Shown here: positions 32,285 to 42,700 of the stretch, one piece after another
Position numbering within the stretch: the first letter of the stretch is position 1
Layout of the letters: each line of letters begins with the position of its first letter
Assembly (NCBI GenBank): GCA_947489195.1
Contig: CANLCT010000037.1
Location: 1-45,124, forward strand
Direction of reading: 5' to 3'
Length of the DNA: 45,124 bases
Source of the DNA: an uncultured Aquimarina sp.
GTDB taxonomy: Bacteria; Bacteroidota; Bacteroidia; Flavobacteriales; Flavobacteriaceae
Position numbers and translations under genes: made by a program
The notes under the pieces: model-generated
The model's input: only the letters and a program-made list of their open reading frames with translations
Told to the model about the DNA's origin: nothing
Databases searched by the model: none

Positions 32285-33049
32285 ATGAAAATCATATCAT
32301 ATAACGTAAATGGCATACGCGCGGCATTAAAAAAAGGCTTTATTGATTGGCTTACTAGTGCTGATCCAGATGTTGTTTGTTTGCAAGAAATAAAAGCACA
32401 AGAAGATCAATTGGATTTGTCTATTTTTCATAATGCGGGTTATAAGTATTGTTATTGGTATAGTGCACAAAAAAAAGGCTATAGCGGCGTAGCAATTTTA
32501 TCCAAAACCGAACCTAATCATATCGAATACGGAACAGGTATTGAGCACATGGATTTTGAAGGACGCAATATTCGTGCAGATTTTGATGGAGTTTCGGTAA
32601 TGAGCATGTATTTGCCAAGTGGTACTAACAGCGCGCGATTGGAGCATAAATTCAAGTACATGGATGATATTTTGGAATATTTAACCGAATTACGAAAAAG
32701 CATTCCGAATTTAATAGTTTGTGGGGATTACAATATTTGTCACGAACCCATTGATATCCATGACCCGGTACGTTTAAAAAATGTTTCTGGGTTTTTACCC
32801 GAGGAGCGCGAATGGTTAAGTAAATTTATAGCAAGTGGTTTTGTAGATACTTTTCGCGAATTTAATAGTGAACCACATCAATACAGCTGGTGGAGTTACC
32901 GTGCCAATGCTAGAGGAAACAATAAGGGATGGCGTATTGATTATAATATGGCTACCGAACCCTTACGGGAGAAGTTAACACGTGCCGTAATTTTACCCGA
33001 AGCTAAGCATAGTGATCATTGCCCTATTGTGGTGGAGCTAACGGCTTAG
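32285..33049 (+). CDS. xth: Exodeoxyribonuclease III
   Basis: This is an AP endonuclease and 3'-5' exonuclease of base excision repair. The protein has 254 aa. EEP-fold motifs: MKIISYNVNGIRAALKKGF (metal Asn), VVCLQEIKAQ (catalytic Glu), SGVAILSK, VMSMYLPSG, LIVCGDYNICH (Asp/Asn), GWRIDYNMAT and AKHSDHCPIVVEL (terminal Asp-His). All catalytic residues are present, and the close match from the first residue to the end supports the ATG at 32285. Its last 12 bases overlap the 3' end of the convergent DUF1697 gene, with no terminator between, so the transcripts run into each other. Confidence 0.95.
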   Translation: MKIISYNVNGIRAALKKGFIDWLTSADPDVVCLQEIKAQEDQLDLSIFHNAGYKYCYWYSAQKKGYSGVAILSKTEPNHIEYGTGIEHMDFEGRNIRADFDGVSVMSMYLPSGTNSARLEHKFKYMDDILEYLTELRKSIPNLIVCGDYNICHEPIDIHDPVRLKNVSGFLPEEREWLSKFIASGFVDTFREFNSEPHQYSWWSYRANARGNNKGWRIDYNMATEPLREKLTRAVILPEAKHSDHCPIVVELTA

Positions 33050-33580
33050 TTCTAGCAATTTTAATACTGTTTTCCAATTTCGGGTAGTTGCTGAAACTTT
33101 TAATTTGGTTTCAAAAAAATTATTACTCAGTTTAGATTTATGGTATTTGTCTTGACAACAAAGGTAAATTACCCGATTTTTTATAATAAATTGATCTGAG
33201 CCTGTGGGGTATGAAGCTATTTTTACAAGGTATTCTGAATTCGGAATACCTTGTAAAAATGTCAAATGCAATTGATTATTGCTTACCGCCTCATTATTTA
33301 AAAAGGGATTCGATTCTACGGCTTGTTTAATATCATTTGCTGTAATAACCACTACAGGAACTTCAAAATTATAGGTTTTAAAAATAGCCTTCTCGATTTT
33401 GGAAGCGATTTGAATAGTACCCAATGAACTATTTGAATCAAAAATTACATTCCCACTCTGTATGTATGTCACCACATCAGTATAGCCTAATTTTTCAAAA
33501 AGGGCTTTTAAATCTTTCATTAACACTTTACGCTTTCCACCGACATTAATGCCTCTTAGTAATGCAATTTTTTTTGTCAT
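33038..33580 (-). CDS. DUF1697 family protein
   Basis: The protein has 180 aa. KKIALLRGINVGGKRKVLMK followed by LGYTDVVTYIQSGNVIFDS is the signature of the DUF1697 family (PF08002), small cytosolic proteins of unknown function found widely in bacteria. The rest has the expected alpha/beta make-up (VPVVVITANDIKQAVESNPF, LHLTFLQGIP). It lies 10 bases after the VOC-family gene on the same strand, so the two are likely one message. Its 3' end overlaps xth by 12 bases. Confidence 0.9.
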   Translation of the reverse strand: MTKKIALLRGINVGGKRKVLMKDLKALFEKLGYTDVVTYIQSGNVIFDSNSSLGTIQIASKIEKAIFKTYNFEVPVVVITANDIKQAVESNPFLNNEAVSNNQLHLTFLQGIPNSEYLVKIASYPTGSDQFIIKNRVIYLCCQDKYHKSKLSNNFFETKLKVSATTRNWKTVLKLLELSR

Positions 33581-33590
33581 TTTTTACAAA

Positions 33591-33962
33591 TTACACATGT
33601 TGATCAATAAGAATCGAATTTCCATCTGGATCTATTACGGTAAAACTAGCAGGGCCCGATGTGTTTTTGGCAACTTCATTTTCTAATTTAATTCCTTTAT
33701 TTTTTAATTTTTGCTGAATTTCTCTAACATCATCAAAATCATCTAAGGTAGCTGCGTTTGTATCCCAGCCAGGGTTAAATGTAAGTATGTTATTTTCAAA
33801 CATGCCTTCGAATAACCCAACTAGGGCACCCTCATTTTTCATGATAAGGTATTTTTTTTCTATTTGACCTGCAAACACCTTAAAGCCTAAAGTTTCATAA
33901 AACTTTTTTGATGCAGTAATATTCTTCACACTTAAACTTATTGAAAACGCTCCTAGTTTCAT
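33591..33962 (-). CDS. VOC family (glyoxalase/bleomycin-resistance fold) protein
   Basis: The protein has 123 aa. FSISLSVKNITASKKFYETLGFKVF and ASFTVIDPDGNSILIDQH are the two ends of a vicinal oxygen chelate fold. The expected metal-binding His at the N-terminal strand is not obvious (SISLSV), so it may bind a ligand without a metal or pair with another chain. Function unknown; relatives are often called glyoxalase-like. It is the first gene of a two-gene unit with DUF1697 and is preceded by 89 bases after the DsbA-like gene. Confidence 0.88.
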   Translation of the reverse strand: MKLGAFSISLSVKNITASKKFYETLGFKVFAGQIEKKYLIMKNEGALVGLFEGMFENNILTFNPGWDTNAATLDDFDDVREIQQKLKNKGIKLENEVAKNTSGPASFTVIDPDGNSILIDQHV

Positions 33963-34051
33963 ATCATTGGTATTAAAATAAAAAATAATCTAATAAAAAT
34001 AGTGATTTAAATTTTCCGTCTAATAGATTAAAGGCTTTCAAAAAAGCTATT

Positions 34052-34858
34052 TTAATTCAAATAATTATCCAAACGTTCCGCTAATTGCTTGTAGTTAATA
34101 TATCCATTGGATAGTAACACTTTTCTGTCTTCGGTTTCTAACACTAATGATGGCATGCCTCGAATGCCATTTTGCTTGTAGTTTTCAAATTCTTTTTCGG
34201 ACATTTCTTTATACACAGGATCGCTCATAGATACTTTAAAGGCTTCGGCATTAAACCCAATTTTGGCGGCACAATCGGCAATACCATCAACATCAATGGT
34301 ATCCATACCATCGGCATAAAAAGCGTCTAATAATATTTTAGCAAAAGCGACTTGACTTTCGGGCTGTTTATCCTTTACCACACAAAGGGCAATGGATGCC
34401 CAGGTGGAATCTAAAGTCATTTTGCCCTCGCCAAAAACATCCTGTAAAAAGGCTTCGCCAAATTTAGCGCCTGTCATTGCTTCGACACTTTTATAAGCTC
34501 CAGATTTAATATGTGGGGCTACGTCATTTACATAACCCGCTCTATTGCCTAAAAATAAGCCTCCACTAATTACTTCAATGGTTAAATCTTCTTTGTAGGC
34601 TTTTTTAACTTCAGCAATTACTGGACTAAATCCAAAACACCATCCGCAAAGGGCATCGTAATAATATACTAGTTTGGCTTTCTTTTTTTCAATCATTATT
34701 TTATGGTTTGTGTTTTTTAATGTTAAAGTTTCAGTGGGGCCGCATGTGTCAGTTTCAATATCACATGCATAACCTAATTGGTCTGTGTTTACTTTCTGCG
34801 AAAGCGAACTGTGCATTAGAAATACTTGAACTACAAGGCTTACCGCTAAACGTTTCAT
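34052..34858 (-). CDS. DsbA-family thioredoxin-fold protein, exported form
   Basis: The protein has 268 aa. LVYYYDALCGWCFGFSPVI carries the active-site CGWC. A helical insert follows (AHIKSGAYKSVEAMTGAKFG and on) and the cis-Pro loop NGIRGMPSLVLET; the pattern is that of DsbA/FrnE-like proteins often labelled DsbA family. Ahead of this domain are about 55 extra residues: a signal peptide (MKRLAVSLVVQVFLMHSSLSQ) and a linker with two further Cys (ACDIETDTCGP). An internal ATG (MIEKKKAKLVYYYD, at about residue 53) would give the standard cytosolic length, so the real start is uncertain. A thiol-disulfide oxidoreductase role is likely; the compartment depends on which start is used. Confidence 0.82.
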   Translation of the reverse strand: MKRLAVSLVVQVFLMHSSLSQKVNTDQLGYACDIETDTCGPTETLTLKNTNHKIMIEKKKAKLVYYYDALCGWCFGFSPVIAEVKKAYKEDLTIEVISGGLFLGNRAGYVNDVAPHIKSGAYKSVEAMTGAKFGEAFLQDVFGEGKMTLDSTWASIALCVVKDKQPESQVAFAKILLDAFYADGMDTIDVDGIADCAAKIGFNAEAFKVSMSDPVYKEMSEKEFENYKQNGIRGMPSLVLETEDRKVLLSNGYINYKQLAERLDNYLN

Positions 34859-35025
34859 GTTTTTTATTTTTAATTAAAACTAATTTACTAAAAAACAACA
34901 CTTTATAATATTTAAAATATACTTAGGGTAATTTTTGCGAATACAACAATAAAATGGGCTTAAGGCTATCAATTTCAATACAATATGTGTTATTAGTTAA
35001 TGCTGTGTTAATCGATTTGTAGTAA

Positions 35026-35055
35026 TTGCTATGTTGGAATAAAAAAGTAACTTTC
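35026..35055 (+). promoter_or_regulatory. Promoter of the aldo/keto reductase gene
   Basis: TTG (35026-35028), a 19-base spacer, then TAACTTTC (35048-35055), one mismatch from TAnnTTTG. The gene's ATG is 35 bases downstream. Spacing is that known for Bacteroidetes sigma factor promoters. Confidence 0.55.
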
Positions 35056-35089
35056 GTATTGAAAAAATAATGCTATTAAATTTCAATAA

Positions 35090-36124
35090 ATGAAGTACAC
35101 AAACCTACCTGGAACTGATATTCAAGTAAGTAAATTATGTTTAGGAACCATGACATGGGGTATTCAAAACACCGAAGCCGAAGGACATGCGCAAATGGAT
35201 TTTGCCACCGAAAACGGAGTCAACTTTTTTGATGCGGCTGAGTTGTATCCCACTCCATTTGACATTAAAAAACAAGGAGATACCGAGCGTATTATTGGGA
35301 CTTGGTTAAAAAAGAATAACAACAGAGATAAAGTTGTGGTGGCCAGTAAAATTGTAGGGCCTCGGGCTTTTGTTAAAGAGATTAGAAATACCATTGATTT
35401 TAGCAAAGCCTCGTTAGATGATGCCATTCACAAATCATTAACCCGATTACAAACCGATTATATTGATTTATACCAATTGCATTGGCCAGAACGAAACACC
35501 AATTTTTTTGGAATTTTAGACTATAAGCATCAAGAAGATGAAGCTTGGTCGGATAATTTTAAAGAAGTGCTTCACAGATTAGAAGGTTATGTGAAACAAG
35601 GAAAAATAAGGCATATTGGCGTGTCTAACGAATCTCCATATGGACTGATGCGTTATGTAGAAGAAGCCCGAAATGGCGCTAAAAAAATAAGTACGGTGCA
35701 AAACCCTTACAGTTTACTTAACCGTAAAGATGAAATTGGTCTAACTGAAGTATTACACCGAGAAAAAGTGGGTTATTTAGCCTATTCGCCACTTGGTTTT
35801 GGGCAATTAACGGGTAAATATTTAGATGGAACTCCTGCTAATGGACGAGTAACCAAATACCCTCAATTTAGCCGTTACCATAACGAACAATCATTTGAAG
35901 CTACGCGTGCTTACCGAGAGGTAGCTAAAAAACATGGATTAAGTTTAACCGACATGTCCTTAGCCTTTATTAATCAGCAAAGCTTTGTGACTAGTAATAT
36001 CATTGGAGCCACATCGGTAGCGCAATTAAAAGAGAACATAAGCAGTATCGATTTGATCCTTTCGGAAGAAGTGATCAAAGATATTAATACAGTACATAAA
36101 AAATACCCTAATCCTGCGCCTTAA
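35090..36124 (+). CDS. Aldo/keto reductase, Tas-like
   Basis: The protein has 344 aa and is NADP(H)-dependent by family. The (beta/alpha)8 barrel shows the catalytic tetrad in FFDAAELYP (Asp, Tyr), VVVASKIVG (Lys) and DLYQLHWPE (His). NLPGTDIQVSKLCLGTMTWG at the N-terminus and the C-terminal cofactor site SNIIGATSVAQLKENI are typical; GTMTWGIQN and the NTNFFG segment match the Tas branch of the family. Cytosolic. Physiological substrate unknown. It is a single gene between a recognisable promoter and a terminator. Confidence 0.93.
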   Translation: MKYTNLPGTDIQVSKLCLGTMTWGIQNTEAEGHAQMDFATENGVNFFDAAELYPTPFDIKKQGDTERIIGTWLKKNNNRDKVVVASKIVGPRAFVKEIRNTIDFSKASLDDAIHKSLTRLQTDYIDLYQLHWPERNTNFFGILDYKHQEDEAWSDNFKEVLHRLEGYVKQGKIRHIGVSNESPYGLMRYVEEARNGAKKISTVQNPYSLLNRKDEIGLTEVLHREKVGYLAYSPLGFGQLTGKYLDGTPANGRVTKYPQFSRYHNEQSFEATRAYREVAKKHGLSLTDMSLAFINQQSFVTSNIIGATSVAQLKENISSIDLILSEEVIKDINTVHKKYPNPAP

Positions 36125-36148
36125 AATTTGTAAAGAGTAGTTGAGAAT

Positions 36149-36177
36149 AAAAGAGCATTTTTTAGTGCTCTTTTTTT
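36149..36177 (+). terminator. Terminator of the aldo/keto reductase gene
   Basis: AAAGAGCA (36150-36157) pairs with TGCTCTTT (36166-36173) across an 8-base T-rich loop, followed by a T-run. It isolates the RHS locus from upstream transcription. Confidence 0.88.
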
Positions 36178-36577
36178 GTGGCTTTTCATGAAAATAGTTA
36201 ACCTTCTGTATAGTGTTATTTGTTAAGGTCTAATAAAATTTGAAAATAGAATTTATTTTTTAAACAAAACGATGATGTAATAGGTGTAAAACCTCGTAAA
36301 TATCTGTAGTTAAGTAGATTAATTAGGAATACTCCTACTTTTGCAATTAAAAATAAATTAACAACAAATTAACTTTTTCATATTATCATTTGATTATCAA
36401 TAATTCTAACCTTTTGGTTAGTAGGCTGTTTTGTTGTTGCTACATGTAGTTTGTAGTCTAAAAATGTCATATGTCGATTTTTAGAAAAATTAAATTTCCG
36501 TTTTTCATTTATTGAAAATTAAATAAAGTTTTTATTAATAGTTTTAACGAAAATTATTAACCAACTATAATTTACAT
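36178..36577 (+). promoter_or_regulatory. Leader region of the RHS operon with hairpin
   Basis: These 400 bases hold no gene. Besides the -7 element at 36336, there is a perfect small hairpin CTAACC-TTTT-GGTTAG at 36406-36421. The hairpin would lie about 60 bases into the transcript. It has no T-tract, so it is more likely a regulatory or protective structure than a terminator. Confidence 0.4.
36336..36343 (+). promoter_or_regulatory. Candidate -7 element TACTTTTG of the RHS operon
   Basis: TACTTTTG matches TAnnTTTG and is followed by CAATT. It is the only good match in the gap, and lies about 235 bases ahead of the first RHS gene, implying a long AT-rich leader. No -33 TTG at the usual spacing. 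Confidence 0.45.
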
Positions 36578-39500
36578 ATGAAATTAAAATTTTGCTTCTT
36601 TTTTTTACTGTCAATAAAATTATTCAGTCAATTTGATTCTAGCTTAGATGTTAGTGTTCCACAGACTAGTGACTTTATTAGATATGGTAATATTCCTGTT
36701 AGTAAATATACAGGTCAATTGGATTTAAGCATTCCTTTATTTAGCACGCAAACAAAATATTTTAATGTTGATTTAAATATGCGGTATAATTCTTCAGGGT
36801 TTATACCATCTAAACAATCAAGTGCTATCGGTTTAAATTGGTTTTTAAATACTGGTGGAGTAATTACAAGAAAAGTAAATCATATCCCTGATGAGGTTCA
36901 AGATAGGTTGTATTCGAATGGAGAAAGAACTTTTGGTCCTGCAATACATGGCTATTTTTATGGGATAAAGAAAAGAAAACACAGTAAGTCGCTTATATTT
37001 AATAACGGTGATATTTCCTCTGGAAAAACTCTATCTATAAATGGTTCTCCACATACAGATGATGTTGGACCAGCGAATGGTTTTACAGCGGAACATTACG
37101 AATCAAATTCTGATGAATTTTTCTTTAATTTTAACGGACTATCGGGTAAATTTTTTATGGATAATGAAGGAAAAGTAAGAGTAGTTTGTAATCAACCAGT
37201 TCACATTAAAGTTGATCTTAATAATTTTGGATCATATAAGTGGTTGAGTCTTCAAAATTCGAAAGGGCCAGGCACTATGTCAAATTCTCAAATTGTTTTA
37301 ACTACCGATGATGGAATTAAATATTATTTTGGAGGTGATATATCGGCATTAGAATATTCATTTTTTATCGGTTTTTATAATGAAATACCCTTACACCCAA
37401 CTTATACTCCTTCAATAAATTCTTGGCATTTATCAAAGGTTGTTGCTCCTAATGGGGACACCATGGAATATGAGTATATGGATAACTTTCCGAAAAGATA
37501 CGACAGAGATTCCTATAATAATGATAATGAAAAAGCTCCTTTTCCAATTATTGTACACAAACAACATAAGTTTTTGAAAGGTAATTCATTTTTACACGGT
37601 TCAGCTTGGCAACCAAATGGAAAATTGGGAGATGTATCAAGCGAAGACGCGGCCTTAACAGCAGTTAAAACAGTTTATCTAAAAAAGATAAAGGTTTCTA
37701 AGGATTTAGTTATTGATTTTGATTACAGTGTAAAAGCGCATAAATTTTATAAAAATACTGATTATGCCCGAAGTAATGCACAATCACATTTTGGAGCAAC
37801 ATACAATGTTAAAGCTTATAAGCTTGATGAAATTACAGTAAGAGGTAATGGGTCTAGATTAGAACGTGTGGTTTTTAATTATGACTATTCTGGAGGTAAT
37901 TATAAAAGAATGTTTTTAAGATCAGTTTATAAATATGGAACTAATAGTAGCCTTGGTGATGCAAAAAAATACCAAATGCAATATAATGGGTTAGATGTTA
38001 ATAAACGAAATGCTCCAGCTCCAGATACCTTTGGCTTAGATCATTGGGGTTTTTGGAATTTAAAAAACAGTAATCGTTTAGAAGATTTAGCGCCGAGAGA
38101 AAGAGTAAATTCAAGTGGAGATGTAACAGGGTTTTCAAGTACTAACAGGAATCCTAATTTTATAGCGGCAAGTTATGGATTAATAAGTAAAATAACTTAC
38201 CCAACTAAAGGTTATAGTTTATTTGAATATGAAGCACATCGTTATTCAAAAAGAATAGAATTTAAATCAGCTAATTTTTTTAGACCAAAATTATATAATG
38301 TTAACGGTTTAGCAGGGGGAGCAAGAATAAGGAGTATAAAGAACTATGACACTAACAATGTTCAAGTTTTATCAAAAGAATTTAAATATTCCCCTAATAA
38401 GAATAATACTTCTTCAAGTGGTGTTTTATTGCAGTGGCCAAGGTATAGTTTCTCATATACCCAACGTATAGGTAGCGATAAACAACTTTTAACAGCAAAT
38501 GCCAGAGCTTTGGCTTCATATAATCCAACAATTATAGATGATTCGCATATCACTTATGCAAATGTTGTTGAAATAAATAGCGGTGGAGATTATAATATTT
38601 CTAATTTTACTACTTATGAATCTAACCCAGATACAGTTGCTAAGATTTATGAGAAAGATGAATTTAGTATAAACCCACCAAGAATTGGATATCTTTTAGG
38701 TGGAAATTATGTGAATAGTAGGAAAATTGAAAGAGGTAAATTAAAAAATTATACTTCTTACTCGTCAGATAATAAAATTGTTAATAAAAAGGAATATAAA
38801 TATAACACTATACCAACTAGACTTCAGGATTATAGTGTGGAAGGTTTTTTGTCACAAACATATAGGAGGAGTTATGTAAAACGATATTATTATAACAATC
38901 ATTTAGGACAAATTTCAGATTTAAACTATTACTATAATGATGAGGATAGTGATCCTGATATAGTAAGAACTTCAAATGTATATAACTACAATAAAGACTA
39001 TAATAAATTAACTAAAGAAAATTTTTATACGAGTAAAGGAGTGGTAAGACAAATTCAAAAAGAGTATAAATATCCTTTTTCAAATAATTTTAATTCAGAA
39101 ATCAATTCAATTTGGACAGATAAATCTACCGTATTGAATACTATGATTAGTAGGAACTTTTTACCTGTAATAGAAGAAGAAGTAAAATTAGTAGATTATG
39201 GTATTTCTGAATTATTAAATGCTAAAATAACTACTTACAAAAGTGAGGGACTTGGTTGGCCAATTGTGAATAAAATTTATAATTGGGAAAAAGATGGTTT
39301 TTACGAAGCTATTAGTTATGATAGTTATAATAATTATGGAAACCCAATTCAAATAACTAGAAAAGATGGAATTTCAACTAAATATATATGGGATAAGTCT
39401 GGGAGATATTTAATGGCAAAAATTGAAAACTTTCCTCAAGGGAGTATTCCAGCAAACGTAAATTCAGTGTTTCACAATATTGAAAACGGTCCATTTCCAA

Positions 39501-39730
39501 GTAGCTATCATGATTCGTTTACATTTAATAGGCTAAGAAATGATTCTTTTTTTAAAAATTCATTTATAACAAATTATGTGCATAAGCCTTATGTAGGTTT
39601 ATTATCAATTAAAGATGCACGTGATTATAAAACTTCATTTACATATGATTCTCATAATCGTTTAAAAGAAGTTAAGGATGCTGACGGTAATTTAGTATCC
39701 AAAAACAAGTACAACTATAAAAACAACTAG
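36578..39730 (+). CDS. RHS/YD-repeat large secreted protein, first half of split RHS
   Basis: The protein has 1050 aa. A signal peptide (residues 1-18, ending LFSQ) precedes the N-terminal region SDFIRYGNIPVSKYTGQLDL and AIGLNWFLNTGGVITRKV, which in Bacteroidetes marks the body of large RHS proteins, related in layout to the TcB/SpvB-type shell. Many Tyr/Asn-rich beta strands follow, and the protein ends in a YD-type repeat (FTYDSHNRLKEVKDADGNL). It has no RHS core DPxG motif and no toxin tip. Its stop is five bases before the next RHS gene, and the two together have the length (about 2200 aa) of a complete RHS body, so I infer they form one shell from two chains. The whole gene is AT-rich (AGA/ACT/AAT-rich codons). 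No T9SS tail was seen. Confidence 0.83.
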   Translation: MKLKFCFFFLLSIKLFSQFDSSLDVSVPQTSDFIRYGNIPVSKYTGQLDLSIPLFSTQTKYFNVDLNMRYNSSGFIPSKQSSAIGLNWFLNTGGVITRKVNHIPDEVQDRLYSNGERTFGPAIHGYFYGIKKRKHSKSLIFNNGDISSGKTLSINGSPHTDDVGPANGFTAEHYESNSDEFFFNFNGLSGKFFMDNEGKVRVVCNQPVHIKVDLNNFGSYKWLSLQNSKGPGTMSNSQIVLTTDDGIKYYFGGDISALEYSFFIGFYNEIPLHPTYTPSINSWHLSKVVAPNGDTMEYEYMDNFPKRYDRDSYNNDNEKAPFPIIVHKQHKFLKGNSFLHGSAWQPNGKLGDVSSEDAALTAVKTVYLKKIKVSKDLVIDFDYSVKAHKFYKNTDYARSNAQSHFGATYNVKAYKLDEITVRGNGSRLERVVFNYDYSGGNYKRMFLRSVYKYGTNSSLGDAKKYQMQYNGLDVNKRNAPAPDTFGLDHWGFWNLKNSNRLEDLAPRERVNSSGDVTGFSSTNRNPNFIAASYGLISKITYPTKGYSLFEYEAHRYSKRIEFKSANFFRPKLYNVNGLAGGARIRSIKNYDTNNVQVLSKEFKYSPNKNNTSSSGVLLQWPRYSFSYTQRIGSDKQLLTANARALASYNPTIIDDSHITYANVVEINSGGDYNISNFTTYESNPDTVAKIYEKDEFSINPPRIGYLLGGNYVNSRKIERGKLKNYTSYSSDNKIVNKKEYKYNTIPTRLQDYSVEGFLSQTYRRSYVKRYYYNNHLGQISDLNYYYNDEDSDPDIVRTSNVYNYNKDYNKLTKENFYTSKGVVRQIQKEYKYPFSNNFNSEINSIWTDKSTVLNTMISRNFLPVIEEEVKLVDYGISELLNAKITTYKSEGLGWPIVNKIYNWEKDGFYEAISYDSYNNYGNPIQITRKDGISTKYIWDKSGRYLMAKIENFPQGSIPANVNSVFHNIENGPFPSSYHDSFTFNRLRNDSFFKNSFITNYVHKPYVGLLSIKDARDYKTSFTYDSHNRLKEVKDADGNLVSKNKYNYKNN

Positions 39731-39735
39731 AACTT

Positions 39736-42700
39736 ATGAAATCATTATTTTCAACACTAGGTGCATTTTTTGTAGTTGTAACTACCTTAAACGCACAAGC
39801 GATATCATTAAGTGATACCGAAAATTACATACACACTAAAACCTATCAAAAAGCAGGAGCCTCTGCTTCCGAAAGTGTACATGTCATAGAACAAGTATCT
39901 TATTTTGATGGTTTGGGGCGCCCAAAACAGCAAATAGCCATTAAAGCATCGTCCGATAAAAAAGATATCATTACCCATATTGCGTATGATGGATTTGGTA
40001 GGCAGGACAAGGACTATTTACCTATAAAATCAACAGGTACTTTGGGAAGTTTTAGAACGGGTAATATGCATACCGCTACCCAAGAGTATTATAAAACCAA
40101 TTATGCCGAAGATTTTGAAGGGGTAAGCCTACCAAGTATTAATGCATACAGCAAACGTATTTACGAGGCTTCGCCACTCAATAGAGTATTAAAAACAGGA
40201 GCACCCGGAAAAGATTGGAAAGTATCTGGGAATACAGACCATAGTATTAAGTTTGAGTACTCCAGTAATTCTGCTACCGAGGTAGTACGTTTTGATGTGT
40301 CATTAACCGCTAGTGGGGTACCTTCATTAAAAAAGAATGGAAATTACAAAGCCAATACTTTGTTTAAGAATATCACCAAGGACGAAAATTGGAAAGCTGC
40401 AGATGGAAAAAACCATACCACCGAAGAGTTTACCAATTTACAAGGTCAGGTAGTATTAAAGCGTACGTATAATAAAGCAATAGCACACGACACTTATTAC
40501 GTATACGATGATTTTGGAAATTTGACTTATGTACTTCCGCCGAAAGTAGATGCGTCAAAACCCGTAACAGCAAGTATATTAAAAGATCTGTGTTATCAAT
40601 ACCAGTATGATCAACGCAATCGACTGGTAGAAAAACAAATCCCAGGGAAAGGACGTGAGTACATTGTATATAATAAATTAGATCAGCCAGTTGGAGTACA
40701 ATATGCTGCTCAACGTGTTAGAAATCAATGGCTTTTTACAAAATATGATGCGTTTGGGAGGGGTGTTTATACAGGAATTTTAGAATATAGTGGACCAAGT
40801 TTTATACTACCAAGATCACTAATACAAGATTTAGTAAATTCAAATAATAAATCATACGAAGTTCGTACTCCGACAGCAAGTACTTTTGGAAAAGCAACAC
40901 TTCATTATACTAATAATATTTATCCTAATAATTCTATTCTTAAAGAAGTATTTACGGTTAATTATTACGATGATTACACCTTTGACAAACCAGCGCACAC
41001 GGTACCCACAACAGTTTTTGGACAAAGTGTAGCTAAGGGAATTGAAACCAAAAGTTTGGCAACAGGGAATAAAGTCCGTGTATTGGGGACCGATAAATGG
41101 ATTAGCACCATAACTTATTACGATAAAAAAGGACGTCCTATTTACACGTTTAGTAAAAATGAATATTTACAAAGCACCGATATCACTCGAATTCAGTATG
41201 ATTTTGTGGGCAGAGTATTAAAAACAGAACAAAAGCACAAATACAAATCAAATCCCACGATAACCACGCTTGATACCTTTACCTATGACCATCAAGGGCG
41301 TTTGCTAACGCAGCATCAAAAAATAAATAATGGAAATACTGAATTAATAGCAAGTAATACCTACGATGATTTAGGACAGTTAAAAACTAAAAAAGTAGGA
41401 AACAACAAAACTAAACCCTTACAAACAGTAGATTACAAGTACAATGTGCGTGGTTGGCTAAAGGAAATTAATGATCCATTATCAAGTTTAGGAAATGACT
41501 TATTTGCTTTTAAAATAAATTATAATACAAGTGATAATTCCATTTATCCTTATCATCAAAGTGCTAAAGCATTGTATAATGGAAATATTAGTGAAATTCA
41601 TTGGAATACAGCAAATGGTGGAGGAAAAAAAACTTATAGATTTTATTATGACGCATTGAATAGGATAAATAGGGCAGATTTTAATAATCCAAGGTATAAT
41701 GTTCAAAATATTGAGTACGATAAAATGGGTAATATTACTCAATTAATTCGATTAGGAATTACTACCGACAATCCTCAATCAAGAATAGATGATTTAAGTT
41801 ACACTTATTTTTCTGGCACAAATAGGCTAGCTTCAGTTAGTGATGCAGGAGATAATCTTCAAGGTTTCAAAGATGGTAATACTACAGGAAACGATTATGC
41901 TTACGATGCCAATGGTAATATGATTGTGGATGAGAATAAAAAAATTCAAGAAATAAAGTATAATCATTTAAATTTACCTACAGAGATAAAGATAAATTAC
42001 AGTAACTCTATTAAATATATATATGATGCCAATGGAAATAAGTTAGAAAAAAGGCCTAGTGGAAGTAGAATTACCTATTACGCGGGGAACTATGTTTATG
42101 AGATTGTACCTAGAGCAGGAGAGTTCTTAAAATTCATCAATCAACCCGAAGGTTATATAGAGCCCAAAATACAAAATGATTTATCCAAAGGATTTAATTA
42201 TATTTACCAATACAAGGATCATTTAGGCAATATAAGGCTCTCGTACGCGGATGCAAATGCAGATGGTAAGGTTGATAAGAGTGAGATTCGTGAGGAGAAG
42301 AATTATTACCCCTTTGGACTCACTCATAAAGGCTATAACAACACCATCCGTGGTAGAAAACATAACTATGGGTTTGGTGGGAAAGAAGAAAACGACGAGC
42401 TTGGTCTTGAATGGTTAGACTTCTCTGCTAGAAACTACGACCCTGCTTTAGGGCGTTGGATGAATATTGATCCGCTTGCTGAATTGATGCGTAGGCACTC
42501 ACCTTATAATTATGCTTTTAATAATCCAATATTTTTTATTGATCCAGATGGGATGTTTCCTTTGGGGTCGAATGGTCCAGCCTTAGATTTCTTTGACTTA
42601 AATGGAAATAAAATCGGAACTGATGGAGTTAATGATGGAAGAAAAGCAGTAGTAACACAAAAAAGTGAAGCTAAATCAGTAAAGAAAACAGATAAAAAAG

